Assembly: GCA_045576735.1 (NCBI GenBank)
Contig: JAZNGZ010000025.1
Span: forward strand, 1-64,000
Direction of reading: 5' to 3'
From: RGIG4079 sp045576735
GTDB lineage: Bacteria > Bacteroidota > Bacteroidia > Bacteroidales > Muribaculaceae
Length of the DNA: 64,000 nucleotides
Both the position numbers and the translations under genes were made by a program. Below are positions 63,587-64,000 of the stretch, piece by piece; position 1 is the first letter of the stretch, and every line of letters starts with the position of its first letter. The notes below the pieces were generated by a model. It saw only the letters and a list, made by a program, of their open reading frames with translations, made no database searches and was not told where the DNA came from.

Positions 63587-64000
63587 ATGGCTGAAATCAT
63601 TAATCTCATAAATAGCATGTCGCCTTACTTGTTGCTAGGGTTTCTCCTGGCCGGGGTGATGCGTGCGTTTGTGCCCGAGAGGTTATACCAACGTTTTTTG
63701 AGTGGCTCATCATTTCGGTCGGTGTTTTATGCCGCTATGCTTGGAGTGCCGTTGCCGTTATGCTCTTGTGGCGTGATACCCACAGCCATGTCGCTTCGCA
63801 AGCAAGGTGCGTCGAAAGGTGCCACTGTATCATTTCTTATCGCCACCCCTCAAACCGGGGTCGATTCCATCATCGCCACCTACTCATTGATGGGTTGGGC
63901 ATTTGCCATTGTTCGTCCCATAGCAGCATTTGTGACAGCAATATTTGGCGGGCAGATGGTGAATGTGATAGAAAAAGACTCATCGGTTATCAACACACCT
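63587..64000 (+). CDS. predicted permease (YraQ/ArsP-like), N-terminal part
   Basis: 138 codons from ATG 63587 to the window edge, with no stop. Hydrophobic helices alternate with VPLPLCSCGVIPTAMSLRKQG and FLIATPQTGVDS, the conserved Cys-x-Cys-Gly loop of DUF318/ArsP_1 permeases. Members export organoarsenicals or other metals or metalloids; relatives with this PLPLCSCGV motif are annotated as Cu/Zn efflux transporters. Substrate uncertain. The gene continues beyond 64000. Confidence 0.85.
   Translation, partial: MAEIINLINSMSPYLLLGFLLAGVMRAFVPERLYQRFLSGSSFRSVFYAAMLGVPLPLCSCGVIPTAMSLRKQGASKGATVSFLIATPQTGVDSIIATYSLMGWAFAIVRPIAAFVTAIFGGQMVNVIEKDSSVINTP

Overview
The window comes from a chromosome of the order Bacteroidales. 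Supporting signs are SusC/SusD-type outer-membrane genes, type IX secretion (T9SS) genes porX and porW, a T9SS-type C-terminal sorting signal, an N-succinylornithine carbamoyltransferase (a Bacteroidetes form of arginine synthesis), many short-leader lipoproteins, and repeated promoter boxes of the Bacteroides type (TAnnTTTG at -7, in several cases with TTTG about 20 bases upstream). The T9SS together with the Sus genes would fit a family such as Muribaculaceae, Prevotellaceae or Porphyromonadaceae, but I cannot fix the genus by eye. I saw no rRNA, tRNA, CRISPR array, intact insertion sequence or prophage.

Layout. (1) 1-350: a good promoter, a perfect 34-base palindrome and the C-terminal stump of a formylglycine-enzyme-like (SUMF1) gene. 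(2) 370-11339, minus strand: seven tightly packed genes running relA/spoT, pgpH-like c-di-AMP phosphodiesterase, moeB/thiF-like, porW, porX, tsaE, birA. This places (p)ppGpp, c-di-AMP and T9SS control genes in one colinear block. (3) 11512-15209, plus: patB/malY-type C-S lyase, aroA, a small Cys/His membrane protein and an orphan metal ABC permease. (4) 15420-20282, plus: a secreted beta-propeller protein and a 1302-residue secreted amidase that ends in a T9SS sorting domain. (5) 20283-33212, mostly minus: argF', a TonB-type outer-membrane barrel, a His/Pro/Asn-rich lipoprotein, a small secreted protein with a paralogue near the window end, an operon of cytidine deaminase, P-type Ca2+ ATPase, dihydroorotase and polyprenol-phosphate mannosyltransferase, and an aspartate aminotransferase. 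(6) 33507-38883, plus: a lipoprotein, then a three-gene operon of a zinc-ribbon membrane protein, ABC ATPase and FtsX-type permease; the first two look distantly related. (7) 39268-46774, plus: a SusC-SusD-SusE-like-SusF-like glycan-binding locus without an adjacent glycoside hydrolase or regulator. (8) 46922-55516: HAD phosphatase, thiamine pyrophosphokinase with a PnuC-type transporter, a histidine kinase, a glycerophosphodiesterase, an LTA-synthase-like sulfatase-fold enzyme, a membrane Ser/Thr kinase, and a divergent two-frame gene with a well-phased -1 slippery heptamer. (9) 55665-60401, minus: a glycogen/alpha-glucan operon (GH57, GT4, debranching enzyme). (10) 60402-64000: a gene-poor stretch with AT microsatellites and a decayed cytidylate-kinase-like fragment, a small secreted protein, the intact cytidylate-kinase-like gene, the second small secreted paralogue, and the start of a permease running off the window.

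How the parts fit together: secretion control (porX, porW, perhaps the kinase at 49231) goes with at least one visible T9SS cargo at 16374. The Sus-like locus would capture alpha-glucan or another glycan at the surface, while the GH57/GT4/debranching operon handles cytoplasmic storage glucan. The strongest candidates for new biology are the two-frame gene beside the Ser/Thr kinase (54918-55516), the zinc-ribbon/ABC operon (33507-38883) and the nucleotide-signalling/T9SS gene block (370-11339).
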